Shown: positions 43,009 through 52,701, numbered from the stretch's first letter. The stretch is 64,000 nucleotides of DNA from Tautonia sp040717455 (GCF_040717455.1 NZ_JBFEFH010000006.1:240085-304084); one strand, 5' to 3'. Notes: generated from the sequence alone by a model not told the origin. Numbers and translations are program-made.

Positions 43009-44472
43009 ATGGCCACTCCCACCGCCGACATCGGCCTGATTGGTCTCGCCGTCATGGGCGAGAACCTCGTTCTGAACATGGAAAACCACGGGTTCACCGT
43101 GGCCGTCTACAACCGGACGACCAGCCGGGTGGACGAGTTCCTCGCGGATCGGGCGAAAGGGAAGAAGATCGTCGGTTGCCACAGCATCGAGGAGCTGGTC
43201 GCCTCGCTCAAGTCCCCGCGCAAGATCATGATCATGGTCAAGGCGGGCGCGGCGGTCGACGCCGTGATCGACCAGCTCGTCCCCCACCTGGACAAAGGGG
43301 ACATCCTCATCGACGGCGGCAACACCCATTACCCGGACACGACCCGGAGGACCCGAGCCCTGAAGGAAAAAGGGCTCCAGTTCATCGGCACGGGGGTCTC
43401 GGGCGGCGAGGAGGGGGCCCTCAAGGGCCCCTCGATCATGCCCGGGGGCGACCCCGAAGCCTGGCCGCACGTGAAGCCGATCTTCCAGGCGATCGCCGCG
43501 AAGGTGGACGACGGCACCCCGTGCTGCGACTGGGTCGGCCCCGAAGGGGCGGGCCATTACGTGAAGATGGTCCACAACGGGATCGAATACGGCGATATGC
43601 AACTCATTTGCGAGGCCTATCACCTGCTGCATTCGCTCCTCGGCTTCAACGCCGATGCGCTGCACGAGGTCTTCGACCGCTGGAACTCGGGGCCGCTCGA
43701 CAGCTACCTGATCGAGATCACCCGCGACATCTTCGGCTTCCGCGACCCCGAGACCGGAACGCCGATGGTCGACCTGATCCTCGACACCGCCGGCCAGAAG
43801 GGGACCGGGAAGTGGACCGTCGTCTCGTCGGCCGACCTCGGCGTGCCCCTGACCCTGATCGCCGAGGCCGTCTACGCCCGATGCCTCTCGGCCCTGAAGG
43901 ACGAGCGCGTCCGGGCCTCGAAGGTCCTCAAGGGGCCGGCCGACGAGGGCTTCTCGGGGAACATCCAGCAGTTCGTCGATGACGTCGAGATGGCCCTCTA
44001 CGCCAGCAAGATCATGTCCTATGCCCAGGGCTTCGCCCTGATGAACGCCATGGCGAAGGAGTCGGGCTGGACGATCGACAACGGCAAGGTCGCCCTGATG
44101 TGGCGGGGCGGCTGCATCATCCGGAGCGCCTTCCTGGGCAAGATCAAGGAGGCGTTCGACCGCAGCCCCGACCTCGATAACCTCATGCTCGATCCCTACT
44201 TCCACCGCGAGATCGAGCGTGCCCAGAACGGGTGGCGGCGGGTCGTCTCGGTCGCGGTGAGCCACGGGATCCCGATCCCGGCCATGAGCTCGGCCCTCGC
44301 CTATTACGACGGCTACCGCTCGGATCGGCTTCCGACGAACCTGCTCCAGGCTCAGCGCGACTACTTCGGCGCTCACACCTACGAGCGCATCGACCGCTCC
44401 CGGGGCGAGTTCTTCCACACCAACTGGACCGGACGCGGCGGAACGACCGCCTCGACCTCCTACAACGCCTGA
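43009..44472 (+). CDS. gndA: 6-phosphogluconate dehydrogenase, NADP-dependent, decarboxylating
   Basis: 487 residues, the long dimeric form. The NADP site is IGLIGLAVMGENLVLNMENHGF, the coenzyme loop YNRTTSRV, and the catalytic segments IGTGVSGGEEGALKGPSIMPGG near 127 and GAGHYVKMVHNGIEYGDMQLI near 185 (Lys and Asn). The C-terminal helical domain includes RGGCIIRSAFL near 366, and a Ser/Thr-rich tail ends the protein. It converts 6-phosphogluconate to ribulose 5-phosphate and CO2 in the oxidative pentose phosphate pathway. A hairpin at 44519 follows. Confidence 0.95.
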   Translation: MATPTADIGLIGLAVMGENLVLNMENHGFTVAVYNRTTSRVDEFLADRAKGKKIVGCHSIEELVASLKSPRKIMIMVKAGAAVDAVIDQLVPHLDKGDILIDGGNTHYPDTTRRTRALKEKGLQFIGTGVSGGEEGALKGPSIMPGGDPEAWPHVKPIFQAIAAKVDDGTPCCDWVGPEGAGHYVKMVHNGIEYGDMQLICEAYHLLHSLLGFNADALHEVFDRWNSGPLDSYLIEITRDIFGFRDPETGTPMVDLILDTAGQKGTGKWTVVSSADLGVPLTLIAEAVYARCLSALKDERVRASKVLKGPADEGFSGNIQQFVDDVEMALYASKIMSYAQGFALMNAMAKESGWTIDNGKVALMWRGGCIIRSAFLGKIKEAFDRSPDLDNLMLDPYFHREIERAQNGWRRVVSVAVSHGIPIPAMSSALAYYDGYRSDRLPTNLLQAQRDYFGAHTYERIDRSRGEFFHTNWTGRGGTTASTSYNA

Positions 44473-44518
44473 GCCCGTCCGTCTCCCTCCTTCCCGCCAC
44501 CCAACCGGCCCGGGCCAG

Positions 44519-44545
44519 CGGGACAGCGTTGCAACCGCTGTCCCG
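44519..44545 (+). terminator. Terminator-like hairpin after gndA
   Basis: Perfect 10-bp stem CGGGACAGCG / CGCTGTCCCG with loop TTGCAAC, 46 bases after the gndA stop. No clear T tract follows (TCCTGCC), so it is only a candidate. Confidence 0.5.
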
Positions 44546-44690
44546 TCCTGCCCCCTCATCGCGGTTCATGCAGAACGGAATCGGTCGCACCCTTCATCAA
44601 ATCCTCATTCCGTCCCGATACACTTGTGTGGATGGCAAGCCCGCCCGGGCCGTGCCCGGCTCCGATCGACGTTTGAGAAGGGGAGCGTTC

Positions 44691-45995
44691 ATGCACCTGT
44701 CTTTCCAATTGCTGGCAATCGCCCTCATGATGGGCCCTGCCGGGGGACCATCCGAGGTCGAGGCGGAGGCCAGGGACGGCTCGGCCGACTCGAAGACGGT
44801 GGTCGTCTGGATCAGCCTCGACGGCTGGCGGTCGGATTACCTCGACCGCGGGGCGTCACCCTTCCTCAACGAGCTTGCGGAGCAGGGGGCGAGCAGCCGA
44901 GCCTTGATCCCAGCCTTCCCCTCCCTGACGTTCCCGAGCCACGTCTCCCAGGCGACCGGGGTGGGGGTCGAACGCCACGGAATTCCCAGCAACAGCTTCT
45001 ATGATGACGAAACCGGGCTGTTCCACCGCTATCCGGGGGATGCGGCCTTGCTCGAGGCCGAGCCGATCTGGCTGACGGCCGCCCGGCAAGGCTTGCGGGT
45101 GGCCTCACTCGACTGGACCCTCTCGCACAACCAGCTCGGACCGATTCGGACGGCGTATTTCGACCCGGCCTTCGATGGCAAGCTGTCCGACGCCGAGCGC
45201 CTCAATCGCCTGATTGCGCTCTTGCGGGCCGATGAGAGCGACCAACCCCTCCAACTGCTGATGGGCTACGGGAGCGGCCTCGACAAGGCCGGCCATTCCT
45301 TCGGCCCCGATGCCCCCGAGGTGGACGAGGCGATCCGGGAAACCGATGCGCTTCTCAGCCGGTTTCACGCGAATCTCCTCGAATTCTGGCGAGCGAGGAT
45401 GTCGCCGGACGACCGGCTGATCCTGCTCATCACCACCGATCACGGCATGTCGGCGGTCTCAACCATGGTCGATCTCGATCGCTTGGCCGGGGTCGAGCGG
45501 GCTCCGGGGGTCGTTCGGATGTCGAGCGGCAACCTCGGGCATATCTTCTTCACCGAGCGCAACGATCCGGAACGCGAGTCGAAAATCGATGACGTGATCG
45601 AGCGGGTGAATGGGTATGACTTCGCCCGTGCCTTCCGTCGCGGCCGACTGCCGCAAGCCTGGCAGTATCGGCACCCGACCCGGGTGGGCGACGTGGTCGT
45701 GGTCCTGGACAAGGGCTTCGCCTTCTCCGGGAGGGGGTTCGAGTCCGCCGACGCCCACGTCACCGCCCCGGTGGAAGTCGTGGGAGGACCGTTGGGAATG
45801 CACGGTTACGACCCTGTCACCAATCCCGAAATGCTCGGATCTGCCATCATTTGGCGCTTCCCCGAGCCGATCGGCGGCCTCGACCTCGGCCCCGTTCACT
45901 CCCTCCAGCTCCATGCCACCGTGGCCCGGATGCTCGGAATCGAACCGGCCGAAGGGGCACGACCCGACGCGATTGACCTCCCCGGGCTGGAGTGA
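44691..45995 (+). CDS. Secreted ENPP-like alkaline-phosphatase-superfamily protein
   Basis: 434 residues with GGGGAG before the start at 44691 and a signal peptide (FQLLAIALMMGPAGG). Ectonucleotide pyrophosphatase/phosphodiesterase motifs are VWISLDGWRSDYLD (metal Asp near 41), FPSLTFPSHVSQATG with nucleophile Thr near 76, GLDKAGHSFGPD near 200 and LLITTDHGMSAVS near 245. It should cleave phosphodiester or phosphomonoester bonds in the periplasm or outside. The stop abuts the stop of the convergent topoisomerase gene with no spacer. Confidence 0.88.
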   Translation: MHLSFQLLAIALMMGPAGGPSEVEAEARDGSADSKTVVVWISLDGWRSDYLDRGASPFLNELAEQGASSRALIPAFPSLTFPSHVSQATGVGVERHGIPSNSFYDDETGLFHRYPGDAALLEAEPIWLTAARQGLRVASLDWTLSHNQLGPIRTAYFDPAFDGKLSDAERLNRLIALLRADESDQPLQLLMGYGSGLDKAGHSFGPDAPEVDEAIRETDALLSRFHANLLEFWRARMSPDDRLILLITTDHGMSAVSTMVDLDRLAGVERAPGVVRMSSGNLGHIFFTERNDPERESKIDDVIERVNGYDFARAFRRGRLPQAWQYRHPTRVGDVVVVLDKGFAFSGRGFESADAHVTAPVEVVGGPLGMHGYDPVTNPEMLGSAIIWRFPEPIGGLDLGPVHSLQLHATVARMLGIEPAEGARPDAIDLPGLE

Positions 45996-48422
45996 TTACG
46001 ACTCGAAGTCGAGGCGGACCTCCCCATCCTCGACTTTCAATCGCGCGGAGAACGGCTTCCCGGCTTTCGACGTGAACCCCTTGAGGAGGGCCGTCTTCCC
46101 CTGGGTCAGCAGCGTCCGAGCCGTGCGGGCGGAGATCCGTTTCCCTGAGATCGACTTCCAGATCGCAAACGAACATCCGGATTGCCACGCCTTGCAGCTG
46201 AACGACCTGGGTTGCTCGACCACATCGGCCCCGCAGCGAGGGCAATTCCCCAATGCGATCGCCGCAAACGCGGCGTTCGACTCCTCCGTCGGGGCTGGCT
46301 TCGACGCGCTCCTTCGCCTCGACGTCTTCGAGCGGGGCGACCCCGCCGATCGGGTCTGAGAGGCGGTGGCAGCAGCCCCGAATCGCCTCGGGAGCTTTTG
46401 GGGGACCGGAATGGGGAGGAGGTCCCCCGAGTCCGCCAGCCTCAGGATCACGGGACCGGCCTCAGGAACGGTGATGGCTCGCGTGAGCACCCGCCTCTGG
46501 AGGAGTTCGCGGATCTGTTCCTCGCCCAGAGGCACCCCCTGGAACTCCCTCCAGAGGACGAAGGAGCAGCCGTCTTTCCAGCCTGAACACCCGAACCCGC
46601 GCTTGCCCGCGATGACCGGACGGCCGCACCGGGGGCAATCTCCCAGCCGCGTCGGGTCGATCGGCTCCTCCGGACCCTCCCCCACGATCGATCGGGTGAA
46701 CCGGGCGATTTCTCCCATGAAGCTTCTCGGATCGAGCCGACCACGCTCGATCTCGCGAAGCTTGGCCTCCCAGTCGCCGGTCAGCTCGGGGGAGGTCAGC
46801 GGCCGCGATCGGATGGACGCGATCAGGAAGCGTCCCAGGTCGGTCGCGGCCAGGCTCTTCTTCTCTCGGACGATATAGCCGCGCGTCAGCAGGGTTTCGA
46901 TGATCGAGGCTCGGGTGGCGGGTGTCCCGAGCCCACGCTCCTTCAATGCGTCGCGGAGCTGTTCGTCCTCGACGAAGCGGCCGGCGGTTTCCATGGCGGC
47001 GAGCAAGGTCGCCTCGGTATAGGGCTTCGGCGGGCTGGTCTCACCGCGTCGCACGGAGGGTTCGTGGGGACCCGACTCCCCCGGGAGAAATTCCGGAAGT
47101 TCCTGTTCCTCCTCCTTCGCGTCGTCGGCCTTGCGGGGATAGAGGACGGTCCATCCGGGATCGACCACCCGGATGCCCCGCGCCCGGAAGGGCACCTCGG
47201 CTGCTGTCGCGTTGACGGTCGTCACCTCCTTGATGCACGGCGGGAAGAAGGCCGCGATCAGCCGGGTGACGACCGCGTCGAACACCTTCGCGGCCCCGGG
47301 GTGCAGGGATCCGGGGGTTTTGCCCGTCGGGAGGATCGCGTGGTGATCGCTGACCTTCGAGTCGTCGATCATCCGATTGCTGAAGGAGAGGGAAGACAGG
47401 TCGAGCGCCCCGACCGCCTCCGGCTTGATCGCCCGGAGCTTCTCCAGGATGCCGGGCAGCTTCCCTTTCATGTCGTTGCCGAGGTGTCGCGAGTCGGTCC
47501 GGGGATAGCTGATGAGTTTCGCTTCATAGAGGGATTGGGCCGCCTTCAGGGTTTCGTCGGCGGAGAGCCCGAAGCGGCGGTTCATGTCGCGTTGCAGGTC
47601 GGTCAAGTCGTAGAGTTGCGGCGGCAGGACGCGCTCTCGCTTCCGGTCCACCCCCAGGATGCGAAGCGGATGATCCCGGACGCGATCGAGCACTTCCTGA
47701 GCGTCCTCCTCGGCCTTGAAGCGGCCGCGCGTGCAGGAAAACACCACGCCCCGATAGCGGGTCAGGAGCTCCCAGAACGGCTCGGGCCGAAAGGTCCGAA
47801 TCTCCTCATCTCTGCGAACGATGAGCGCCAACACGGGGGTCTGGACGCGACCGACGCTCCAGAGGACGCCGGTCGGTCGCTGGCGCACCGTCTGCGATCG
47901 CGTGGCATTCAGCCCGACGAGCCAGTCGGCCTCACTCCGGCATCGGGCGGCCGCGTACAACTGGTCGTACTCGGCGAGCGGACGGAGCCGGTCGAACGCG
48001 TCCCGAATCGCCTCCCGGGTGAGCGAGCTGAGCCAGAGGCGACGGGCCGGCTTCCGGGTGCAGCCGGTCAGTTCGAGGATGTACCGGACAATCAATTCTC
48101 CTTCCCGGCCGGCGTCGGTCGCGGCGATGATCTCGTCGGCGCCTCTCAGCAGCTTGCGAACCGTGGCCAATTGGCTGCTCGCGCCCCGATCGGCGATCGC
48201 CTTCAGCTCGAAGCGGTCTGGGACGATCGGCAGGGTTTCCAGCGACCATTTTTTCAGCGAGGGGTCGTAATCTTCCGGCTCCTTCAGCGTCGCCAGATGA
48301 CCGAGAGCCCAGGTCACCTGATAGCCGTTGCCCTCGAAATAGCCGTCGCGACGGCCGGATGCGCCGAGAAATGCGGCCAGGTCGCGGGCGACCGACGGTT
48401 TTTCGGCGATGACGACGATCAT
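45996..48422 (-). CDS. topB: DNA topoisomerase III (type IA)
   Basis: 808 residues. The Toprim domain starts VVIAEKPSVARDLAAFLGA with Glu7, and IIAATDAGREGELIVRYI near 100 gives the DxD-type metal site. The catalytic tyrosine is Tyr306 in KLISYPRTDSRHL. The cleavage/gate domain includes YTEATLLAAMETAGR and ERGLGTPATRASIIETLL near 505. Two C-terminal topoisomerase zinc-ribbon-like repeats end the protein: CPRCGRPVIAGKRGFGCSGW near 635 and CPRCGADVVEQPRSFSCKAW near 740. A basic Ser/Arg linker joins them. It relaxes and decatenates DNA by single-strand passage. It is a stand-alone gene, convergent with the ENPP-like gene. Confidence 0.93.
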   Translation of the reverse strand: MIVVIAEKPSVARDLAAFLGASGRRDGYFEGNGYQVTWALGHLATLKEPEDYDPSLKKWSLETLPIVPDRFELKAIADRGASSQLATVRKLLRGADEIIAATDAGREGELIVRYILELTGCTRKPARRLWLSSLTREAIRDAFDRLRPLAEYDQLYAAARCRSEADWLVGLNATRSQTVRQRPTGVLWSVGRVQTPVLALIVRRDEEIRTFRPEPFWELLTRYRGVVFSCTRGRFKAEEDAQEVLDRVRDHPLRILGVDRKRERVLPPQLYDLTDLQRDMNRRFGLSADETLKAAQSLYEAKLISYPRTDSRHLGNDMKGKLPGILEKLRAIKPEAVGALDLSSLSFSNRMIDDSKVSDHHAILPTGKTPGSLHPGAAKVFDAVVTRLIAAFFPPCIKEVTTVNATAAEVPFRARGIRVVDPGWTVLYPRKADDAKEEEQELPEFLPGESGPHEPSVRRGETSPPKPYTEATLLAAMETAGRFVEDEQLRDALKERGLGTPATRASIIETLLTRGYIVREKKSLAATDLGRFLIASIRSRPLTSPELTGDWEAKLREIERGRLDPRSFMGEIARFTRSIVGEGPEEPIDPTRLGDCPRCGRPVIAGKRGFGCSGWKDGCSFVLWREFQGVPLGEEQIRELLQRRVLTRAITVPEAGPVILRLADSGDLLPIPVPQKLPRRFGAAATASQTRSAGSPRSKTSRRRSASKPAPTEESNAAFAAIALGNCPRCGADVVEQPRSFSCKAWQSGCSFAIWKSISGKRISARTARTLLTQGKTALLKGFTSKAGKPFSARLKVEDGEVRLDFES

Positions 48423-48735
48423 GCCCCCTCAGCTCCCGGGACCTTCGGCAAACGGGGCGACCCACCATCTCGACCCCATCTTCTGACCGATTGTACACGC
48501 CACCCGACCGGAATCGGAACCGAATCCCGAGGCGATCCTGGCTCGGCCTCGGGGAATCCCGGGCACGCTCGGCCGGGGGTCGAAAACGGCGAGGGAACGC
48601 GAGCATCGGGGCGCGATCGCCATTACAATCGGGGAGGTCCGGGATGGCCGCCCGATCGGGGGGGCTGAGTTCCCGGGGCGCGTGGATCCCCCGCGTCGAG
48701 TCGAATCCGACATCCCCACGTTGCAGTTCGGAGGA
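48423..48735. other. Divergent intergenic region between topB and the TIM-barrel gene
   Basis: 313 bases with no supportable gene. It should contain the two divergent promoters. GGAGG just before 48736 is the ribosome binding site of the right-hand gene. Confidence 0.5.
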
Positions 48736-49611
48736 ATGATGATTCGCAACGCGACCCTCTCCCGCCGCCTGATGGTGCCGGCGGTCGTCCTGATCGTGAG
48801 CTCCGCGGCCCAGGCCCAGCCTCAGATCCCGGACGATGCGAAGATCGGCGGCTTCGCGATCGGCTGCCAGGCCTACACCTTCAACCGCTTCACGGCGTTC
48901 GAGGCGATCGAGAAGACCGCCCAGGCCGGCGGCAAGGTCATCGAGTTCTACCCGGGGCAGGCCCTCAGCCCCGAGGAACGCGACCTGAAAGTCGGCCACG
49001 ACCAGCCGGAAGCGGTCATCGCCAAGCTGAAGTCGAAGCTGGACGAGCACGGCCTGGTCGCCGTCAACTACGGCGTGGTCGGCGTGCCGAACGACGAGGA
49101 AGGGGCCCGCAAGGTCTTCGAGTTCGCCAAGGCCATGGGCATGCGGGCGATCACGACCGAGTCGGTCGACGCGATTGACGTCCTGGAGCAACTGGCGAAG
49201 GAATACGACATCGCCGTCGCCTTCCACAACCACCCGAGCCGACCGGACAACCCCGACTACAAGGTCTGGGATCCGAATTACATCGCCGAGCTGGTCAAGG
49301 ACCGGGACGAGCGCCTCGGAGCCTGTGCGGATACGGGCCACTGGGCGCGATCGGGGCTGAACCCGGTCGATTGCCTGAAGATCCTCAAGGGCCGGATCAT
49401 CAGCTCGCACCTGAAGGACCTGAACGAGATGGGCCGCTCCGGCCACGACGTCCCCTACGGGACCGGCGTCTGCGACATCGCGGGAGTGCTCGACGAGCTG
49501 AAGGCCCAGGGGTTCGAGGGGAACATCTCGATCGAGTACGAACACGACTGGGAGAACAACGTGCCGGGCGTGGCCCAGTGCATCGGCTTCGTCCGGGGCT
49601 ACACCCGCTGA
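48736..49611 (+). CDS. Secreted sugar phosphate isomerase/epimerase-like TIM barrel
   Basis: 291 residues (two tandem ATGs; GGAGGA directly precedes, so the second, 48739, may be used). A signal peptide (LSRRLMVPAVVLIVSSAAQAQ) is present. Xylose-isomerase-like barrel motifs follow: AIGCQAYTFNRFTAFEAIEK, GGKVIEFYPGQ, AITTESVDAID, VAFHNHPSRPDNPDY near 165, CADTGHWARSGL near 200, ISSHLKDLNEMG near 222 and ISIEYEHDWENN near 265. The Glu, Asp and His residues would bind a divalent metal. Exported members are frequent in planctomycetes and probably act on sugars or inositols in the periplasm. Confidence 0.87.
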   Translation: MMIRNATLSRRLMVPAVVLIVSSAAQAQPQIPDDAKIGGFAIGCQAYTFNRFTAFEAIEKTAQAGGKVIEFYPGQALSPEERDLKVGHDQPEAVIAKLKSKLDEHGLVAVNYGVVGVPNDEEGARKVFEFAKAMGMRAITTESVDAIDVLEQLAKEYDIAVAFHNHPSRPDNPDYKVWDPNYIAELVKDRDERLGACADTGHWARSGLNPVDCLKILKGRIISSHLKDLNEMGRSGHDVPYGTGVCDIAGVLDELKAQGFEGNISIEYEHDWENNVPGVAQCIGFVRGYTR

Positions 49612-49710
49612 GGCGGCACGACTCGCCCGCTTCGATGATGCCCGGCGACGGGACTCCGAGGTGGCCCTCTCGCGAGCGACGACGGGCCACCTCGGAGGCG
49701 GAAACCGCCG

Positions 49711-50247
49711 TCAATCGTCGGCTTCCGGGGCCACTCGGACATCCAGGTTCATCTCGTTGCCGATCGAGAGCAGGCCCTCGCTCCACGAACGCTCGCCGAG
49801 ATCGGGCGGGACGGCCACGCTCGCCGACATGTTGAACAGGGGAACGCCTCCGAAGGGAGCCGAGGTCGTCTCGGTCTCCATCGACTCGATGCTGATCCCC
49901 TGCGTCGAGAGGTAGCGGGCGATCCGGTGGACGATCCCCTCGTTGTCGGCCCCCTCGACCTCGATCCGGAACCCTTGCCATCCGGGGTGAGCTTCCGCGT
50001 AAGGCCGATCGGTCGCGGTGATGGTGAGCTTGTAGTCGCGGGCGGTCAGCCCCTCCAGCCCCTCGTGCAGGTCCTCCGCCCCCGATTCCGGGAGGCTCAC
50101 GAGCATCAAGACGGCAAATTCACCCCCGAGCCGCGCCATGCGACTGGTCTCCACGTTCCCGCCGCGATCGAGCAGGATGCGGGTCAACTCCTCGACAATT
50201 CCGATGCGATCCGCGCCCGTGAGGGTGAGAATGACGTGCCTGCTCAT
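49711..50247 (-). CDS. Tandem ACT-domain protein, GcvR-like
   Basis: 178 residues made of two ACT domains. The first is VILTLTGADRIGIVEELTRILLDRGGNVETSRMARLGGEFAVLMLV (residues 4-50). The second is FRIEVEGADNEGIVHRIARYLSTQGISIESMETETTSAPFGG (about 93-135). The glycine cleavage repressor GcvR has this layout and binds glycine to control GcvA; others in the family sense amino acids. No DNA-binding domain is present. The partner regulator is not in the window. Confidence 0.82.
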   Translation of the reverse strand: MSRHVILTLTGADRIGIVEELTRILLDRGGNVETSRMARLGGEFAVLMLVSLPESGAEDLHEGLEGLTARDYKLTITATDRPYAEAHPGWQGFRIEVEGADNEGIVHRIARYLSTQGISIESMETETTSAPFGGVPLFNMSASVAVPPDLGERSWSEGLLSIGNEMNLDVRVAPEADD

Positions 50248-50398
50248 GCACCGACTCCCGTGACCGGCTTGCCTGCGTCTCCGCGTTCCAGGACCAATCC
50301 TTCGAGCTTAACCCGCCGCTTGCCCCGATCGAAGTGAGAAAGGGGCGATTCCCCCGTGAAGTTCCCCCCCGACGCCCCGCATCCCCCGGAGCCTCCCG

Positions 50399-51487
50399 AT
50401 GCGACGCCCCTCAAGCCGTGCGATCCTCCTGTTCGCCCCCTGGACGCTCTGCCTGTTGGGAGCCGGTCCGGATGACCCGAGCGGCGAGACACGCACGTAT
50501 ACCAACCGGTTGACCCCGATCGCCGATCCGGGGCCGATCCTCGCCGAATTCCCCCAGTTCGTCGCCCCCATCGAGGAGACGGCGCGTTTCGAGGCCCCGG
50601 TGCTCGTGGACGATCCCGAGGCCGATCTCGATGTCCGCGCCTGGCGGTTCTCCTACAACGCGAGGGGAATCATCGAGGTCCCCAATCGCCTGCGGGGCGA
50701 CCAGACCGCCATCGTGGTGGTCCACCCCTGGGGGATCGACGACGGCCAGGGGTGGGACACCCCCGAGCCGGCCGGGGCCGCGTTCCAGTGCACCCCGGTC
50801 AAGAATGCCATCGCGCTCGACCATGCGAAGACGGTCATCAACCCGTTCCTGGAGGCGTGGAGGGGCTCGGTCGGCGCCGTCGTCTACAGCCTCCCCGGCG
50901 CCGAGGACCCGATTCGGGCCAAGCTCTACCGATCGGTCCGCGGCACGCCCTCCGCGGAAGATCGAACGGAAGGCAAGCGGGAACTCTCCGAGACCCTGCG
51001 ATCCTTCTCATCTCGCGGGGCTCCCCTGCCGGAGACCATCAGCGTCTCGACGAACACCCCGACGATCGACTACTTCCGATCCTTCCCGGGGCTCGATGCC
51101 GGGCCGACGTATGACCCTCCCGGGTTCTGGGACCTCCCGATCCCGGTCATGGACGCGATCGAGGTCGACCCGAGCGACGTGGTCATCTACGACGCCGAGG
51201 GGTACGACCTGCTGCGCGAATTCCTCCGATCCCGGGGCATCCGTCACGTTCTCCTGGCGGGATACAACACGGACATGTGCGTCTGTTCCACCACGGCCGG
51301 TTATGAGAACCTGCGGGACGACTTCAACGTCTTCCTGATCGGCGACGCGACCCTCGCCACCTTCCCGGCCAACCCCCGCCCCAGCCTGGCGACCAATGCC
51401 GCCGTCTCCTTCGCCGCGCTCGACCTGTTCATCACGCAGGTCTCCTGGATCCGCCCCCGGGCGGACACACGCTCCACCCCCGATTGA
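50399..51487 (+). CDS. Exported isochorismatase-like cysteine hydrolase
   Basis: 362 residues, longer than the usual 180-230, because of an N-terminal signal (AILLFAPWTLCLLGAG) and about 80 extra residues before the core. The hydrolase core has TAIVVVHPWGIDDGQGW near 101 (in place of the usual DxQ), and the catalytic cysteine Cys294 in NTDMCVCSTTAGYENLRDDF (CVxxT signature). The first catalytic Asp is not obvious, which may mean an altered activity. A polysaccharide deacetylase gene follows after 37 bases on the same strand. Confidence 0.75.
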   Translation: MRRPSSRAILLFAPWTLCLLGAGPDDPSGETRTYTNRLTPIADPGPILAEFPQFVAPIEETARFEAPVLVDDPEADLDVRAWRFSYNARGIIEVPNRLRGDQTAIVVVHPWGIDDGQGWDTPEPAGAAFQCTPVKNAIALDHAKTVINPFLEAWRGSVGAVVYSLPGAEDPIRAKLYRSVRGTPSAEDRTEGKRELSETLRSFSSRGAPLPETISVSTNTPTIDYFRSFPGLDAGPTYDPPGFWDLPIPVMDAIEVDPSDVVIYDAEGYDLLREFLRSRGIRHVLLAGYNTDMCVCSTTAGYENLRDDFNVFLIGDATLATFPANPRPSLATNAAVSFAALDLFITQVSWIRPRADTRSTPD

Positions 51488-51524
51488 CCTGGTCCCGACG
51501 ATCCAACGACCCCGGGGCATCGCC

Positions 51525-52535
51525 ATGATCGACCGCCGTCAATTCCTCGCCCGCAGCACCGCGCTCGCCTCGCTAGCAACCGCCTCGCCAGCAACCGCCT
51601 CGCCTCGGGCGATGGCCCGGGCCCGGGACGATGAACCGAAGCAGGCGCTCGTGGCGATCACGCTCGACCTGGAAATGTCTCGCCAGTACCCGACCCGCGA
51701 CCAGCTCCACTGGGATTACGAGAAGGGGAATCTCGACCAGGATACGAAACGCTACGCCCTGGAGGCCGCCCGGCGCGTCTCGGACCGAGGGGGCACGATC
51801 CACTTCTTCGCCCTCGGCCGGACGATGGAGCAGGACGACGTCTCCTGGCTCGGGCAGATCGCCGAGGCCGGCCATCCGATCGGCAATCACACGTACGATC
51901 ACGTCAATGTCCTGGCAACGGAGCACGAAGCCATCCAGTTCCGGTTTCGGCGCGCCCCGTGGCTCATCGAAGGCCGATCCGTCGAGGAGGTGCTCCGCGA
52001 GAACATCCGCCTGGCCGACCGGGCCTTGCGCACCCGCCTCGGCATCGGGGTCGCCGGATTCCGGACCCCGGGCGGATTCCCGGACGGCATCGGACAACGA
52101 GCTGACATCCAGCAGATGCTGATGGATCAGGGCTACCGCTGGGTCAGCAGCAAGTACCCCGCGCACCCGTCGAGCACGCCCGGGACGCCTCCCGACGACG
52201 CCCTGCTCGACGCCATCGTCGCGGCCCAGGCCGAGGCCCAGCCCTTCCGCTACCCTTCGGGCCTGATCGAGGTCCCCATGAGCCCGATCAGCGACGTCGG
52301 CGCGTTCCGGACCGGCCGATGGCCGCTCGAAGCCTTCCTCGAATCGATCCGCCGCTGCGTCTCTCGGGCGATCGACCGCGGAGCCGTCTTCGATTTCCTG
52401 GCCCATCCCTCCTGCCTGCTGGTCGAGGATCCCGAATTCCGATCGATCGACTTGATCTGCGACCTGGTCCACCGGGCGAAGGACCGGGCCGCGATCGTCG
52501 ACCTGGAGGCGATCGCCCGTCGGGTCCCGCAATGA
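51525..52535 (+). CDS. Exported polysaccharide deacetylase-family protein
   Basis: 336 residues with a short signal that carries paired arginines (MIDRRQFLARSTALASLA), possibly Tat dependent. NodB-like carbohydrate esterase 4 motifs are present: VAITLDLEMSRQYP (motif 1 with Asp near 44), GHPIGNHTYDHVNV with the His pair near 127, and GFRTPGGFPDGIG near 180. The C-terminal DFLAHPSCLL near 290 supplies the last catalytic His. It should remove acetyl groups from an N-acetylated polysaccharide or peptidoglycan. It is probably cotranscribed with the upstream cysteine hydrolase. Confidence 0.82.
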   Translation: MIDRRQFLARSTALASLATASPATASPRAMARARDDEPKQALVAITLDLEMSRQYPTRDQLHWDYEKGNLDQDTKRYALEAARRVSDRGGTIHFFALGRTMEQDDVSWLGQIAEAGHPIGNHTYDHVNVLATEHEAIQFRFRRAPWLIEGRSVEEVLRENIRLADRALRTRLGIGVAGFRTPGGFPDGIGQRADIQQMLMDQGYRWVSSKYPAHPSSTPGTPPDDALLDAIVAAQAEAQPFRYPSGLIEVPMSPISDVGAFRTGRWPLEAFLESIRRCVSRAIDRGAVFDFLAHPSCLLVEDPEFRSIDLICDLVHRAKDRAAIVDLEAIARRVPQ

Positions 52536-52701
52536 CACGATTCCTCGCCGCTGGCTCGCCGTTTTCCCGGGGCTGGTCCTCGTGGTAACCTGAATCGAGT
52601 GCACACAAGGCCACCGGGGATCCTTACCCCCGGATCACGCATCGCCCTTCGATCGTCGCGAAACCTCCCGCCTTCGGTGACAGAAGGAGCAATAGGGCAT
52701 C
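52536..52701 (+). promoter_or_regulatory. Original upstream region of the ebo TatD-like gene
   Basis: 166 bases between the deacetylase stop and the stranded ATG at 52702. AGAAGGAG (52682-52689) and AGGG near 52694 are the likely original ribosome binding sites. Element 2 has separated this region from the gene it served. Confidence 0.45.
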
